From the NCBI GenBank assembly GCA_028870845.1, contig JAGWOR010000005.1, forward strand, positions 1 through 64,000: a stretch of 64,000 nucleotides of DNA, given 5' to 3'. The notes beneath the pieces were generated by a model. That model did no database searches. It worked only from the letters and a program-made list of their open reading frames with translations, and was not told where the DNA came from. Below, piece after piece: positions 23,211 to 33,526 of this stretch; the stretch's first letter is position 1; the number at the start of each line of letters is the position of its first letter. The DNA is from Gammaproteobacteria bacterium (lineage in GTDB: Bacteria; Pseudomonadota; Gammaproteobacteria; Natronospirales; REEB76). The position numbers were made by a program, and so were the translations under genes.

Positions 23211-24536
23211 ATGACGGCTCCCAACGAATTTTTCATCAAACCCGGCGGTACACTGCGTGGCAAAATCCCCATACCCGGGGATAAATCCATCAGCCACCGG
23301 GCGCTTATCCTCGGGGCCATGGCCACGGGCGAAACCCGGATCGACAATTTCCTGGAAAGCGCGGATTGCCTGGCCACCCTGGAGGCCGTGCGGTTATTGG
23401 GCATCGAAATCGAGCAGCGCATGCAGCTGTGTGTCACGATCCGCAGCCGGGGACTTCTGCATCTGCAACCCCCGCCGCAAATCCTGGATTGCGGAAACTC
23501 CGGAACCAGTGCGCGCCTGCTCATGGGCTTGCTGGCGGGCCTACCGTTTGAATCGGTGCTGACCGGAGACGCCTCCCTGCGCCGCAGGCCGATGCAACGA
23601 GTCATCGGGCCGCTGCTGCGCATGGGCGCAAAGATCGACAGTCCATCAGGCTTGCTGCCGTTGAAAATTCATGGCCGCAGGCCGCTCATGCCGTTACGCT
23701 ATGATCTCCCGGTTGCCAGCGCCCAGGTGAAGTCCTGCCTGCTACTGGCCGGTCTGCAGGCCAGCGGCGAAACCTGGCTAAAGGAGCCGGCCATGACCCG
23801 CGACCATACCGAGCGCATGCTGGCATTGTTCGGCTGCGAACTGCTGAATAAAAACGGCTGGCTCGGCATACGCGGGGGGCAACAGCCGCGGGCCGCGGCT
23901 GTACATGTGCCAGGCGATCTGTCGTCGGCGGCATTTTTCATTGTTGCAGCGGCTGTACAGCCCCGGGCCCATATCGAATTGGAATGCATCGGCGTGAACC
24001 CGGGGCGCGACGGGGTCTTGAAGGTGCTTAAGGCCATGGGGGCCGATATCCATCTGAAGAACCAGCGCGTCTTGGGCAATGAACCAGTGGCGGATATTGA
24101 GGTGCGAGGCGGAACACTGCAGGCCGTGGATATCGGACCGGAGATGGTGCCTTTGGCAATCGATGAACTGCCGGTGCTGATGATCGCTGCAGCCTGCGCT
24201 CGCGGCGTCAGCGTCCTGCGCGGTGCCGCCGAACTTCGGCATAAGGAGAGCGATCGCCTGCAAACCATGACAGCCGGCCTGGTCAAGCTGGGTGTAGCGG
24301 TGGAACCGCGGGAAGATGGCATGCGCATAACCGGCGGCGGGGGATTCAAAGGCGGCGTGGTTGACAGTTTTGGCGATCATCGTATCGCCATGGCCTTCAG
24401 CATGGCTGCCGTGCTGGCGGATTCTCCGCTTCAGATCCGCGATTGCCGCAATGTGGACACCTCGTTTCCGGATTTTGCCAAGCTGGCGCGCGCGGCGGGA
24501 CTGCCCATTGAGGTCAGGGAATCCGCCGGCGCATGA
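23211..24536 (+). CDS. aroA: 3-phosphoshikimate 1-carboxyvinyltransferase (EPSP synthase)
   Basis: 'IPGDKSISHRALILGAMATGETRIDNFLESADCLATLEAVRLLG', 'LDCGNSGTSARLLMGLLAG', 'RHKESDRLQTM...FGDHRIAMAF'; start at MTAPNEF. Confidence 0.96.
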   Translation: MTAPNEFFIKPGGTLRGKIPIPGDKSISHRALILGAMATGETRIDNFLESADCLATLEAVRLLGIEIEQRMQLCVTIRSRGLLHLQPPPQILDCGNSGTSARLLMGLLAGLPFESVLTGDASLRRRPMQRVIGPLLRMGAKIDSPSGLLPLKIHGRRPLMPLRYDLPVASAQVKSCLLLAGLQASGETWLKEPAMTRDHTERMLALFGCELLNKNGWLGIRGGQQPRAAAVHVPGDLSSAAFFIVAAAVQPRAHIELECIGVNPGRDGVLKVLKAMGADIHLKNQRVLGNEPVADIEVRGGTLQAVDIGPEMVPLAIDELPVLMIAAACARGVSVLRGAAELRHKESDRLQTMTAGLVKLGVAVEPREDGMRITGGGGFKGGVVDSFGDHRIAMAFSMAAVLADSPLQIRDCRNVDTSFPDFAKLARAAGLPIEVRESAGA

Positions 24537-25231
24537 ACCAGCATCCCGCAGCTCCGGTAATCGCTATCGACGGGCCCAGCGGTTCCGGCAAGGGTACCGT
24601 GAGCCGGCGGGTGGCCGCCGCCCTCGGCTGGCACTTCCTGGACAGCGGCGCCTTATACCGCATCCTGGCGCTGGCATCCAAGCAGGCGCAGGTTGAAGCC
24701 GCTGACGCTGAGCGGTTGAGAACTCTGGCCGCTGGCTTGCGGATAGAGTTCAAACCGCCGGTCGCCGCTGAGGAACAGATCCTGTTGAATGGCCGCGATG
24801 TCACGCAGGCCGTGCGCTCTGAGGAATGCGGCAAATTAGCTTCGGAGCTGGCGGTGATCCCGCAGGTGCGGGAAAGTCTCAAGAACCTGCAGCGCAGTTT
24901 CTGCCGCGCTCCGGGGCTGGTGGCCGACGGTCGCGACATGGGTACTGTCATATTCCCGGATGCCGGGCTCAAAATCTACCTCACCGCGAGTCCCGGGGAA
25001 CGCGCTCAAAGACGCTATAACCAGTTGAAAGAAAAAGGATTAAATGCTAATCTGCCGGCCCTTTTGAGGGACATCGCGGCACGCGATGCGCGCGACCAAA
25101 ACCGCGCTGTTTCCCCCCTGAAGCCTGCTGCCGAGGCCGTGGTACTGGATACCACGGGCACGGATGTGGAGCAGGTGGTGGCGACGGTGCTGGCGATGGC
25201 ACGCTCGAGACTGGGCCTTAAGACAGGCTAA
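24533..25231 (+). CDS. cmk: Cytidylate kinase
   Basis: 'VIAIDGPSGSGKGTVSRRVAAALGWHFLDSGALYR' and 'DGRDMGTVIFPDAGLKIYLTAS'. Confidence 0.97.
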   Translation: MNQHPAAPVIAIDGPSGSGKGTVSRRVAAALGWHFLDSGALYRILALASKQAQVEAADAERLRTLAAGLRIEFKPPVAAEEQILLNGRDVTQAVRSEECGKLASELAVIPQVRESLKNLQRSFCRAPGLVADGRDMGTVIFPDAGLKIYLTASPGERAQRRYNQLKEKGLNANLPALLRDIAARDARDQNRAVSPLKPAAEAVVLDTTGTDVEQVVATVLAMARSRLGLKTG

Positions 25232-25283
25232 AGCCAGACTGGACCGGGGATGCAGGATGCACGCCCCTATGACATATCCACCC

Positions 25284-25332
25284 GGAGCGCCCAGGAGGGC
25301 AACCGGACCAACCTAGGCCCCTGCCAGCAGGG
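25284..25332 (+). promoter_or_regulatory. Structured rpsA 5' leader (candidate S1 autoregulatory region)
   Basis: Adjacent tetraloop hairpins: GCCC-AGGA-GGGC (25289-25300, with outer CCGG/CCGG pairing) and CCCTG-CCAG-CAGGG (25319-25332); no strong SD immediately before the rpsA ATG. Confidence 0.4.
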
Positions 25333-25352
25333 ATTACAGGATCAACTGAAAA

Positions 25353-27029
25353 ATGACCGAATCTTTCGCAGAACTTTTTGAAGAAAGCATCAAGCAATCA
25401 CAAATGCAATCGGGCTCCATCCTCAAGGCCCGAGTCGTGGAAATCAGACCCGACGTAGTGATCGTCAATGCCGGACTGAAGTCCGAAGGCGTGATCCCGG
25501 CGGAACAGTTTTACAACGAGAATGGCGAACTCGAGATCGCGGTCGGCGACGACGTAGAAGTCGCGCTCGATGCGGTCGAAGACGGCTTTGGCGAAACCCG
25601 GCTGTCGCGCGAAAAAGCCAAACGCGCGCGTTCCTGGACCCGGCTGGAAGAAGCTTTCACCAAGGGGGAAATCGTCAAAGGCTACATCAGCGGCAAGGTC
25701 AAGGGTGGATTCACTGTGGAAGTGGACGGGGTACGCGCATTCCTGCCAGGTTCACTGGTGGACGTGCGCCCGGTACGTGATCCCGTATACCTGGAAGGCA
25801 AGGAACTGGAATTCAAGGTCATCAAACTCGATCAACGCCGCAATAACGTGGTGGTATCGAGACGTGCGGTGGTGGAACAGGAATACAGCGCCGAACGCGA
25901 CCAGCTGCTGGGCAACCTGCAGGAAGGCGCGGTGGTGAAAGGTATCGTGAAGAACCTCACCGAATACGGCGCATTCGTGGATTTGGGCGGCATCGACGGG
26001 CTACTGCACATCACCGACATGGCCTGGAAGCGCGTCAAGCACCCCTCGGAGGTGGTCACCGTCGGCCAGGAGATCGAGGTCAAGGTGCTGAAGTTCGATC
26101 GCGAACGCAACCGCGTTTCCCTGGGCCTGAAGCAATTGGGCGATGATCCATGGGTCGACATTACGCGCCGTTATCCCACTGCCACCCGCCTGTTCGGCAA
26201 AGTCACCAACCTGGCGGACTACGGCTGTTTTGTGGAAGTCGAGCCGGGCGTGGAAGGACTGGTGCATGTGTCGGAAATGGACTGGACCAACAAAAACGTG
26301 AATCCGGCGAAAATCGTCCAGGTGGGCGACGAAACCGAGGTCATGGTGCTGGAAATCGACGAGGAACGCCGGCGCATTTCCCTCGGTATGAAGCAATGCA
26401 AGCCCAATCCATGGGAGGATTTCGCCGCCGGTCACAGCAAGGGCGACCGCATCAAGGGCAAAATCAAATCCATCACCGACTTTGGCATTTTTGTCGGGCT
26501 GGATGGCGGAATCGACGGCTTGGTGCATCTTTCCGACATATCCTGGGACATGCCGGGTGAAGAAGCGGTGCGCAATTACAAGAAAAGCGATGAGGTCGAG
26601 GCCGTGGTGCTGGCGGTGGATGCCCAGCGTGAACGCATTTCCCTGGGCATCAAACAGCTGGAAAAAGATCCGTTTTCCAACTTCCTGTCAGAACACCCCA
26701 AGGGCAGCCTGGTGCGCGGCAAGGTGGCATCGGTGGACGCCAAGGGTGCCACGGTCGATTTGGGGAACGGCATTGAAGGCTATTTGCGTGCTTCCGAGCT
26801 GTCGCGTGATCGCGTAGAGGACGCGCGTACCGTGCTTAAAGAAGGCGAAGAAATCGAAGCGCGCTTCGTGGGGATGGATCGCAAAAACCGGAGCATCGGT
26901 CTGTCGATTAAAGCCAAGGAGATCCAGGAAGAAGCGCAGGCGATGGAAGATTACGCCCGCAATGCTTCGACCGGAACCACCACGCTTGGCGATCTGCTCA
27001 AGGAGCAAATCGGCAACGAGCCGGAATAA
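25353..27029 (+). CDS. rpsA: 30S ribosomal protein S1
   Basis: Repeated S1 domains, e.g. '[30 protein letters not shown]...[23 protein letters not shown]'; 558 aa. Confidence 0.98.
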   Translation: MTESFAELFEESIKQSQMQSGSILKARVVEIRPDVVIVNAGLKSEGVIPAEQFYNENGELEIAVGDDVEVALDAVEDGFGETRLSREKAKRARSWTRLEEAFTKGEIVKGYISGKVKGGFTVEVDGVRAFLPGSLVDVRPVRDPVYLEGKELEFKVIKLDQRRNNVVVSRRAVVEQEYSAERDQLLGNLQEGAVVKGIVKNLTEYGAFVDLGGIDGLLHITDMAWKRVKHPSEVVTVGQEIEVKVLKFDRERNRVSLGLKQLGDDPWVDITRRYPTATRLFGKVTNLADYGCFVEVEPGVEGLVHVSEMDWTNKNVNPAKIVQVGDETEVMVLEIDEERRRISLGMKQCKPNPWEDFAAGHSKGDRIKGKIKSITDFGIFVGLDGGIDGLVHLSDISWDMPGEEAVRNYKKSDEVEAVVLAVDAQRERISLGIKQLEKDPFSNFLSEHPKGSLVRGKVASVDAKGATVDLGNGIEGYLRASELSRDRVEDARTVLKEGEEIEARFVGMDRKNRSIGLSIKAKEIQEEAQAMEDYARNASTGTTTLGDLLKEQIGNEPE

Positions 27030-27133
27030 TCCGGTACAGGTTCTCGAATGGCCATGGTTTTGCCAGCTGGCGGCTTCAAGTGCGTTTTCCGCGCTACGAT
27101 TTGCAGAATAGGCGATGAAGGCATTGTCGAAGC

Positions 27134-27424
27134 ATGACTAAGTCTGAACTCATCGAAATTATTGCCCGCAAGCAAAGCCACCTTGCCGGTAAAGATATCG
27201 AGCTTGCAGTCAAAACCATGCTGGAGCACATGAGCAATGCGCTGTCCACGGGGCGGCGCATTGAGATCCGCGGGTTCGGAAGTTTTTCCCTGCATTTCCG
27301 ACCGCCGCGCATGGGCCGCAATCCAAAAACCGGCGATTCCGTCGCGCTCTCCGGCAAGCATGTGCCGCATTTCAAGCCGGGCAAGGATTTGCGCGACCGT
27401 GTGAATGACGGCTTTCATGGTTAA
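27134..27424 (+). CDS. ihfB: Integration host factor subunit beta
   Basis: '[67 protein letters not shown]'. Confidence 0.96.
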   Translation: MTKSELIEIIARKQSHLAGKDIELAVKTMLEHMSNALSTGRRIEIRGFGSFSLHFRPPRMGRNPKTGDSVALSGKHVPHFKPGKDLRDRVNDGFHG

Positions 27425-27474
27425 ATCCTCAAGCCGGGGGATTTCCACCAAATAGCATACGCGGAGCCCCTTTG

Positions 27475-27768
27475 ATGTTGCGTTGGGTTGCCATCATCAT
27501 CCTGCTGTGCATATTCGTGCTGGCGCTGGCGCTGGCCTACGCCAACGGTGAGAGCGTAATGCTCGATTACCTGATGGGTAGCGCCAAGGTACACTTGTCA
27601 TCGGCATTGCTGGGCGCGGCGGTAATCGGCTGGCTGTTTGGCCTGCTCAGCAGCCTGGGAGTGATTTTCCGGCTCAAACGCCAGGTATGGCGGCTCAAAC
27701 GCTCGGTGCGCGACGCGGAAACCGAGATCCGCAACCTGCGCAATATTCCCCTGAAGAATGACCATTGA
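27475..27768 (+). CDS. lapA: LapA/DUF1049 family membrane protein
   Basis: Two TM helices, position immediately upstream of lapB and downstream of ihfB. Confidence 0.85.
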   Translation: MLRWVAIIILLCIFVLALALAYANGESVMLDYLMGSAKVHLSSALLGAAVIGWLFGLLSSLGVIFRLKRQVWRLKRSVRDAETEIRNLRNIPLKNDH

Positions 27769-28960
27769 TTCCACGGCAGTAGTCGTAGTTCTGCTGATTG
27801 TCGCGGCCTTGTTCGGCTGGCTGCTGGCTCATTGGGGGCTCAACCGTGGGCGCGATTCACGCTTCAAGTTCTTCAGCAGCGAATACTTCAAGGGCCTGAA
27901 TTTCCTGCTGAACGAACAGCCTGACAAGGCACTGGAAGTATTCATCCGCGTTGCCGAGGTCGACTCCGATACGGTCGAAACGCATTTTGCGCTGGGCAAC
28001 CTGTTTCGCCGCCGCGGCGAAGTAGACCGGGCAATCCGCATTCACCAGAATCTAATCGCACGTCCAAACCTGTCGCGTCATCACCGTGCCCAGGCGTTAT
28101 TTGAGCTGGCCGAGGATTATATGCGCGCCGGCCTGCTGGATCGCGCCGAAAGCATTCTGCTGGAATTGCTGGATATGCCCAATTACACCGAGCCGGCGCT
28201 GCGCAGCCTGGTCTCCCTGTATGAGCAGCAGAAAGACTGGGAGCAGGCCATTTCCATGCGCCGACGCCTGCAGATTCATACCGGAAGTTCCGAGGAAGAG
28301 ACCATCGCCCAGTATTATTGCGAACTCGCCCAAACCGGGCTGGTTGGCAAGGATCGATCGCTGGCGTCGCGCCTGCTGAAACGCGCCCACGCGCATGACC
28401 CTGATTGTGTCCGCGCCAACCTGCTGCTGGCGCAAATGGCGGAAGACGACCATGACTGGTCTCACAGCCAGTTGTACTATAAAAGGATACTGGAGCATGA
28501 AATCCGCTATGCATCCGAGGTTTTGCCGGCACTGGCGCGCGTAACCCGCAGCCCCAATGAGGGCGAATCAGTTGAATCAACGCTTACCAGGCTGCTGCAG
28601 TCTAATCCCAAGGCTTCCAGTCATGTGGCGATTGCCGCCATCCTGAACCCCGAACTCAACGATCCCGTGTCACGAACCTGCATAACCGAGTATCTGCGCA
28701 ATGAGCCGAATTTACGCGGCTTGTATGAAATGTTCGCATCCTTTACGCATCAGAATGATTCATTCCTGTCCCTGGATCCCGGCCCGCTGCAGGCGGCCGT
28801 CAGGAACATGCTGCAGAACGGCCCGCGCTACCGCTGCGAGGAGTGTGGATTCCGCAGCAAAACGCTGTTCTGGCAATGCCCCGGCTGCAAAACCTGGAAC
28901 CGCACCATGCCGTTCCACGAAATCAGTTTTTCTGCAACCGGCATCAGCGGTCAAGCCTGA
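27758..28960 (+). CDS. lapB: Lipopolysaccharide assembly protein B (TPR, C-terminal rubredoxin-type metal site)
   Basis: N-terminal TM, TPRs, C-terminal '[28 protein letters not shown]'. Confidence 0.95.
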   Translation: MTIDSTAVVVVLLIVAALFGWLLAHWGLNRGRDSRFKFFSSEYFKGLNFLLNEQPDKALEVFIRVAEVDSDTVETHFALGNLFRRRGEVDRAIRIHQNLIARPNLSRHHRAQALFELAEDYMRAGLLDRAESILLELLDMPNYTEPALRSLVSLYEQQKDWEQAISMRRRLQIHTGSSEEETIAQYYCELAQTGLVGKDRSLASRLLKRAHAHDPDCVRANLLLAQMAEDDHDWSHSQLYYKRILEHEIRYASEVLPALARVTRSPNEGESVESTLTRLLQSNPKASSHVAIAAILNPELNDPVSRTCITEYLRNEPNLRGLYEMFASFTHQNDSFLSLDPGPLQAAVRNMLQNGPRYRCEECGFRSKTLFWQCPGCKTWNRTMPFHEISFSATGISGQA

Positions 28961-29010
28961 CACGCCATGCACTTCATTCAAACTCAACACTTACGGGAAG
29001 CAGTACCGAC

Positions 29011-29913
29011 ATGAAACACATGAAAATACGCAAAGCGGTTTTGCCGGTCGCTGGTCTGGGCACCCGTTTTCTACCGGCCACCAAGGCCAGCCCCAAGGAA
29101 ATGCTGCCGGTGGTGGACAAGCCGCTGATCCAATACGCGGTTGAGGAAGCGGTACAGGCCGGCGCCGAGGTGCTGGTATTCATCACCAGCCGCACCAAGC
29201 GTGCGATTTCAGACCATTTTGACCGTGCTTATGAACTGGAAACTGAATTATCCCTGCGCGGCCGCAAGCATGAACTGGAACTTGTACAGGGCATAGTTCC
29301 CGAGCATGTGACCTGCGTGTACATCCGGCAGGCCGAAGCCCTGGGACTTGGCCATGCGGTGCTGTGCGCCGAGCCGGTGGTGGGCAACGAACCGTTTTAT
29401 GTGGTGCTGGCTGACGATCTGATTGCGAGTGACACACAATCCCCGCTACTGCAAATGAAGGCGGTATACGAACAGTACGGTAACAGTGTCGTCGGCGTTG
29501 AAAGGGTGGCGCGTGAAGAAACCAGCCACTACGGGATCATCACGCCGGAACCGGCGGGTGACCGCTTATACAGAATCAAGCACATCGTTGAAAAACCCAA
29601 GCCCAAGGATGCACCATCCACCTTGGGCGTGGTCGGCAGATATCTTCTAACCCCGGAGATTTTCGAGACGCTGCATGAAACCCGCAAGGGTGCAGGCGGT
29701 GAAATACAGCTGACCGACGCTATCCAGTCACTGCTGGACCGGCAAAACGTGTACGCCTGCGAGTATGCGGGCGTGCGCTATGACTGCGGCAGCAAGCTGG
29801 GTTATCTGAAAGCCACGGTCGAATACGGCCTCAAGCACACCGAACTGGGCGACAGTTTCCGCTCCTACCTGGAGCGCATCGGTGGTGAGCTCAGCCAAAT
29901 GAACAACAAGTAG
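29011..29913 (+). CDS. galU: UTP-glucose-1-phosphate uridylyltransferase
   Basis: '[44 protein letters not shown]'. Confidence 0.97.
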   Translation: MKHMKIRKAVLPVAGLGTRFLPATKASPKEMLPVVDKPLIQYAVEEAVQAGAEVLVFITSRTKRAISDHFDRAYELETELSLRGRKHELELVQGIVPEHVTCVYIRQAEALGLGHAVLCAEPVVGNEPFYVVLADDLIASDTQSPLLQMKAVYEQYGNSVVGVERVAREETSHYGIITPEPAGDRLYRIKHIVEKPKPKDAPSTLGVVGRYLLTPEIFETLHETRKGAGGEIQLTDAIQSLLDRQNVYACEYAGVRYDCGSKLGYLKATVEYGLKHTELGDSFRSYLERIGGELSQMNNK

Positions 29914-29914
29914 A

Positions 29915-29990
29915 TGGCTCCCCGGGCCGGACTCGAACCAGCGACCAACGGATTAACAGTCCGTCGCTCTACCAACTGAGCTACCGGGGA
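29915..29990 (-). tRNA. tRNA-Asn (anticodon GTT)
   Basis: Reverse complement TCCCCGGTAGCTCAGTTGGTAGAGCGACGGACTGTTAATCCGTTGGTCGCTGGTTCGAGTCCGGCCCGGGGAGCCA folds as a cloverleaf with encoded CCA. Confidence 0.98.
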
Positions 29991-30060
29991 ACGTTTTCGG
30001 AAGGCGCATATGGTAATCAAGCGCGGATAGGGGGTCAATCAACAGCCGCGCTTAAGGCAC

Positions 30061-31257
30061 TCATTTTCCGAGAAAATCCGCCAGTCTTGCCAGCGCTTTT
30101 TTCAAATTTTCCATGCTGGTGGCAAAGGATATGCGCAGATGCCCTGGAGCACCAAAAGCCGAGCCGGCCACCACTGCGATTCCTGCATCCGTCAACAAGC
30201 GTTCGCACAATTCGATATCGTCCCTGAGTTTGCGGCGTGTGATTGCCTGGGAAAAATCCGGAAAGGAATAGAACGTGCCGTCCACCGGCAGCACCCGCAC
30301 ATCCGGCAACCGCATCAGCGATTCATATACGAACTGGTGGCGCTCCTGATAGGCGCGGCACATGGCTTGCACGCAATGCTGGTCGCCGGTGAGCGCCGCT
30401 TCTGCGGCCGCCTGGGAGATGCTGGTTGGATTCGAGGTGCTCTGGGACTGCACATTGGTCATGGCCTGGATGAGATTGGCGGGGCCGCCGGCAAAGCCGA
30501 TGCGCCATCCAGTCATGGCATAGGTTTTGGAAACCGCGTTCTGCACCACGGTGCGATCGTACAATTCCGGGCAGGCCATGAGGATGTTGCAGAACGGGCC
30601 GTTGCGCCATTGGATGTGCTCGTACATGTCATCGGTGAGGATGATTACGCGCGGGTGGCGCTTTAAAACCTCAGCCAGGCTGTTCAATTCCGCACGCGTG
30701 TAGGCCATGCCGGTGGGATTCGAGGGGCTGTTGATGATCAAAAGCCGGGTGCGCGGTGTGATGGCCCGCTGCAGTTGCGACGCTGTGATTTTGTACGCCT
30801 GTTCCGTGCCGGTGGGGATGATGACCGGTATGGCGCCGGAAATCTGCACGATTTCCGGAAACGACACCCAGTAGGGCGCCGGAATGATCACCTCGTCACC
30901 GTGATTCAACAGCGCCTGGCAGAGATTGAAAATGCCCTGCTTGCCGCCACAGGAAACCAGAATCTGGTCCGGCTGGTATTCTAGGCCGTTGTCGCGGCGG
31001 AATTTCCCGATGACGGCGCGCTTCAGGGAGGCGGTGCCTCCCACCGGGGTGTACTTGGTCTGGCCGGCGTGTATGGCGCGGATCGCCGCCTCCTTTATAT
31101 GCTCCGGCGTATCGAAATCCGGTTCCCCCGCGCCCAGGCCGATGATGTCCTGGCCTTGGGCCTGGAGGGCGGCGGCGCGGGCGGTGACCGCCAGCGTAGG
31201 AGAGGGCTGGAGGCGCTGAACACGCTCCGAAAGTTCGATAGCCACGGAAAGCTCCAT
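30061..31257 (-). CDS. aspC: Pyridoxal-phosphate aspartate aminotransferase (class I)
   Basis: 'DIIGLGAGEPDFDTPEHIKEAAIRAI', 'LLIINSPSNPTGMAYTRAEL', 'NAVSKTYAMTGWRIGFAGGP'; divergent from uvrB. Confidence 0.93.
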   Translation of the reverse strand: MELSVAIELSERVQRLQPSPTLAVTARAAALQAQGQDIIGLGAGEPDFDTPEHIKEAAIRAIHAGQTKYTPVGGTASLKRAVIGKFRRDNGLEYQPDQILVSCGGKQGIFNLCQALLNHGDEVIIPAPYWVSFPEIVQISGAIPVIIPTGTEQAYKITASQLQRAITPRTRLLIINSPSNPTGMAYTRAELNSLAEVLKRHPRVIILTDDMYEHIQWRNGPFCNILMACPELYDRTVVQNAVSKTYAMTGWRIGFAGGPANLIQAMTNVQSQSTSNPTSISQAAAEAALTGDQHCVQAMCRAYQERHQFVYESLMRLPDVRVLPVDGTFYSFPDFSQAITRRKLRDDIELCERLLTDAGIAVVAGSAFGAPGHLRISFATSMENLKKALARLADFLGK

Positions 31258-31307
31258 CCCGGATAGCGGGGCGCTAGTATGATAAGGAAAGCATCATGGA
31301 ATTACCA

Positions 31308-33335
31308 ATGAGCGATGAATTCAAACTGTCTGCGGATTACCTGCCGGCCGGCGATCAACCGCAGGCCATACACGCGCTTACTGACGGCCTGGTCAGTGGT
31401 CTCGCGCGGCAAACACTTTTGGGCGTCACCGGATCCGGCAAGACCTTCACAATTGCCAATGTGATCCAGCGGCTGCAGAGGCCGACGCTGGTGCTGGCGC
31501 CGAATAAAACCCTGGCGGCACAGCTGTATGGTGAATTCAAATCCTATTTCCCCGATAACGCCGTGGAATATTTTGTCTCCTACTACGATTACTATCAGCC
31601 GGAAGCCTACGTGCCGTCTTCGGATACTTATATAGAGAAGGATGCCTCCATCAACGAGCACATTGAGCAGATGCGCCTGTCCGCCACCAAGGCGCTGCTG
31701 GAAAGGCCCGACTCCATCATTGTGGCGACGGTATCGGCAATCTACGGCCTGGGTGACCCACAGGCCTACCTGAGCATGGTGCTGCACGTTTCCCGCGGCG
31801 AGCGCATGGAACAGAGAAGTATCCTCCGGCGGCTGGCGGAAATGCAGTATGTGCGCAATGAAATCGATTTCACGCCGGGCACCTACCGGGTGCACGGCGA
31901 GGTAATCGACATCTTTCCAGCCGAGTCAGACCGGGAAGCCCTGCGCCTGGAACTGTTTGACGACGAAATCACGGCCTTGAACCTGTTTGATCCGCTGACT
32001 GGCGCAGTCTCCCGGCCGGTGCCTCGCTATACGGTCTTCCCCGGCAGCCACTATGTGACGCCGCGCAGCACCCTGCTGGAAGCCGTCGACAACATCAAGA
32101 TTGAATTACGCCGGCGCCTTGAGGAACTCAAAAAAGCCAACAAGCTGGTGGAAGCGCAGCGGCTGGAACAGCGCACCTTGTTCGACATGGAGATGATGGC
32201 GGAAATGGGCTACTGCAGCGGCATCGAAAATTATTCCCGGCACCTGTCCCGGCGCAGCCCGGGCGAGCCGCCACCCACGCTGTTCGACTACTTGCCTGCC
32301 AACGCACTGCTGGTGGTGGACGAAAGCCATGTGACCATACCGCAGCTGGGCGGCATGTACCGGGGTGACCGCTCCCGCAAGGAAACCCTGGTGGAATACG
32401 GGTTCCGCCTGCCATCGGCCCTGGACAACCGCCCGCTGAAATTCGATGAGTGGGAGACCCGGGCACCGCAGACGGTGTTTGTCTCGGCCACGCCGGGGCC
32501 CTATGAAAAACGCCTGTCGGACCGGATCGTCGAACAGGTGGTGCGCCCCACCGGGCTGGTGGATCCGCAGGTGGAAGTGCGTCCGGCCCGTACCCAGGTG
32601 GACGACCTGCTCTCGGAAGTAGGCGCCTGCACGGCCCGCAACGAGCGGGTTCTGGTGACCACGCTGACCAAGCGCATGGCCGAAGACCTGACCGAGTACT
32701 TTGCCGAGCACGGCGTGCGCGTGCGCTACCTGCATTCGGACATTGAGACCGTGGAGCGCACGGAGATCATCCGCGACCTGCGGCTGGGCGAATTCGACGT
32801 GCTGGTGGGCATCAACCTGCTGCGCGAGGGACTGGATCTGCCGGAAGTATCGCTGATCGCGATCCTGGATGCCGACAAGGAGGGTTTCTTGCGATCCGAA
32901 GGTTCGCTCATCCAGACCATCGGCAGGGCCGCCCGGCATGTACACGGGCGCGCCATCCTGTACGCGGAAACGGTCACCGGTTCCATGCAGCGCGCCATGG
33001 ACGAAACCAACCGCCGGCGCGACAAGCAGATGGCGTTTAACGCCAAGCACGGCATCACTCCCAAGGGCATCACCAAGGCGGTGGGAGATGTGATGGAGGG
33101 TGCCCGTGCAGGTGCGGCAAACCAGGCGCGGGTTTCCTTTCTCAAGGTTGCGGAGCAACGCGCTACCTACGAAGCCATGTCGCCGCAGAAACGCCTGCAG
33201 ATCATCAAAAAACTCGAGCAGCAGATGCACAAGCACGCGCGCGACCTGGAGTTTGAGGAAGCGGCCAGGTTGCGCGATGAAATCCGCAGCATCCAGGCCA
33301 CCGATCTGGGTCTTCCGGATGTCAAAACCGGCTGA
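31308..33335 (+). CDS. uvrB: Excinuclease ABC subunit B
   Basis: '[18 protein letters not shown]', '[31 protein letters not shown]', C-terminal UVR motif. Confidence 0.98.
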   Translation: MSDEFKLSADYLPAGDQPQAIHALTDGLVSGLARQTLLGVTGSGKTFTIANVIQRLQRPTLVLAPNKTLAAQLYGEFKSYFPDNAVEYFVSYYDYYQPEAYVPSSDTYIEKDASINEHIEQMRLSATKALLERPDSIIVATVSAIYGLGDPQAYLSMVLHVSRGERMEQRSILRRLAEMQYVRNEIDFTPGTYRVHGEVIDIFPAESDREALRLELFDDEITALNLFDPLTGAVSRPVPRYTVFPGSHYVTPRSTLLEAVDNIKIELRRRLEELKKANKLVEAQRLEQRTLFDMEMMAEMGYCSGIENYSRHLSRRSPGEPPPTLFDYLPANALLVVDESHVTIPQLGGMYRGDRSRKETLVEYGFRLPSALDNRPLKFDEWETRAPQTVFVSATPGPYEKRLSDRIVEQVVRPTGLVDPQVEVRPARTQVDDLLSEVGACTARNERVLVTTLTKRMAEDLTEYFAEHGVRVRYLHSDIETVERTEIIRDLRLGEFDVLVGINLLREGLDLPEVSLIAILDADKEGFLRSEGSLIQTIGRAARHVHGRAILYAETVTGSMQRAMDETNRRRDKQMAFNAKHGITPKGITKAVGDVMEGARAGAANQARVSFLKVAEQRATYEAMSPQKRLQIIKKLEQQMHKHARDLEFEEAARLRDEIRSIQATDLGLPDVKTG

Positions 33336-33380
33336 AATCTTGCCCGTGAATCCGGCTTCAGGTATCGTGCGCGGCTGTAC

Positions 33381-33457
33381 AGGCGCGTAGCTCAGCTGGT
33401 TAGAGCACCACCTTGACATGGTGGGGGTCGTTGGTTCGAGTCCAATCGCGCCTACCA
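33381..33457 (+). tRNA. tRNA-Val (anticodon GAC)
   Basis: AGGCGCGTAGCTCAGCTGGTTAGAGCACCACCTTGACATGGTGGGGGTCGTTGGTTCGAGTCCAATCGCGCCTACCA cloverleaf with CCA. Confidence 0.98.
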
Positions 33458-33526
33458 GTTCACCAGCAGCGCCCTCAATAACCCGACATGCGGCCCCTCG
33501 TACCGGCCGCCACTGTGAGACTGATC

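Noticed and set aside
30019-30053. 8-bp inverted repeat AAGCGCGG...CCGCGCTT downstream of aspC
   Set aside because: 20-nt loop and no T tract on either strand; insufficient for a terminator call
32106-33419. 437-aa minus-strand ORF opposite uvrB
   Set aside because: Overlaps a clear UvrB CDS; composition is typical of a shadow ORF in GC-rich DNA and no domain is recognisable
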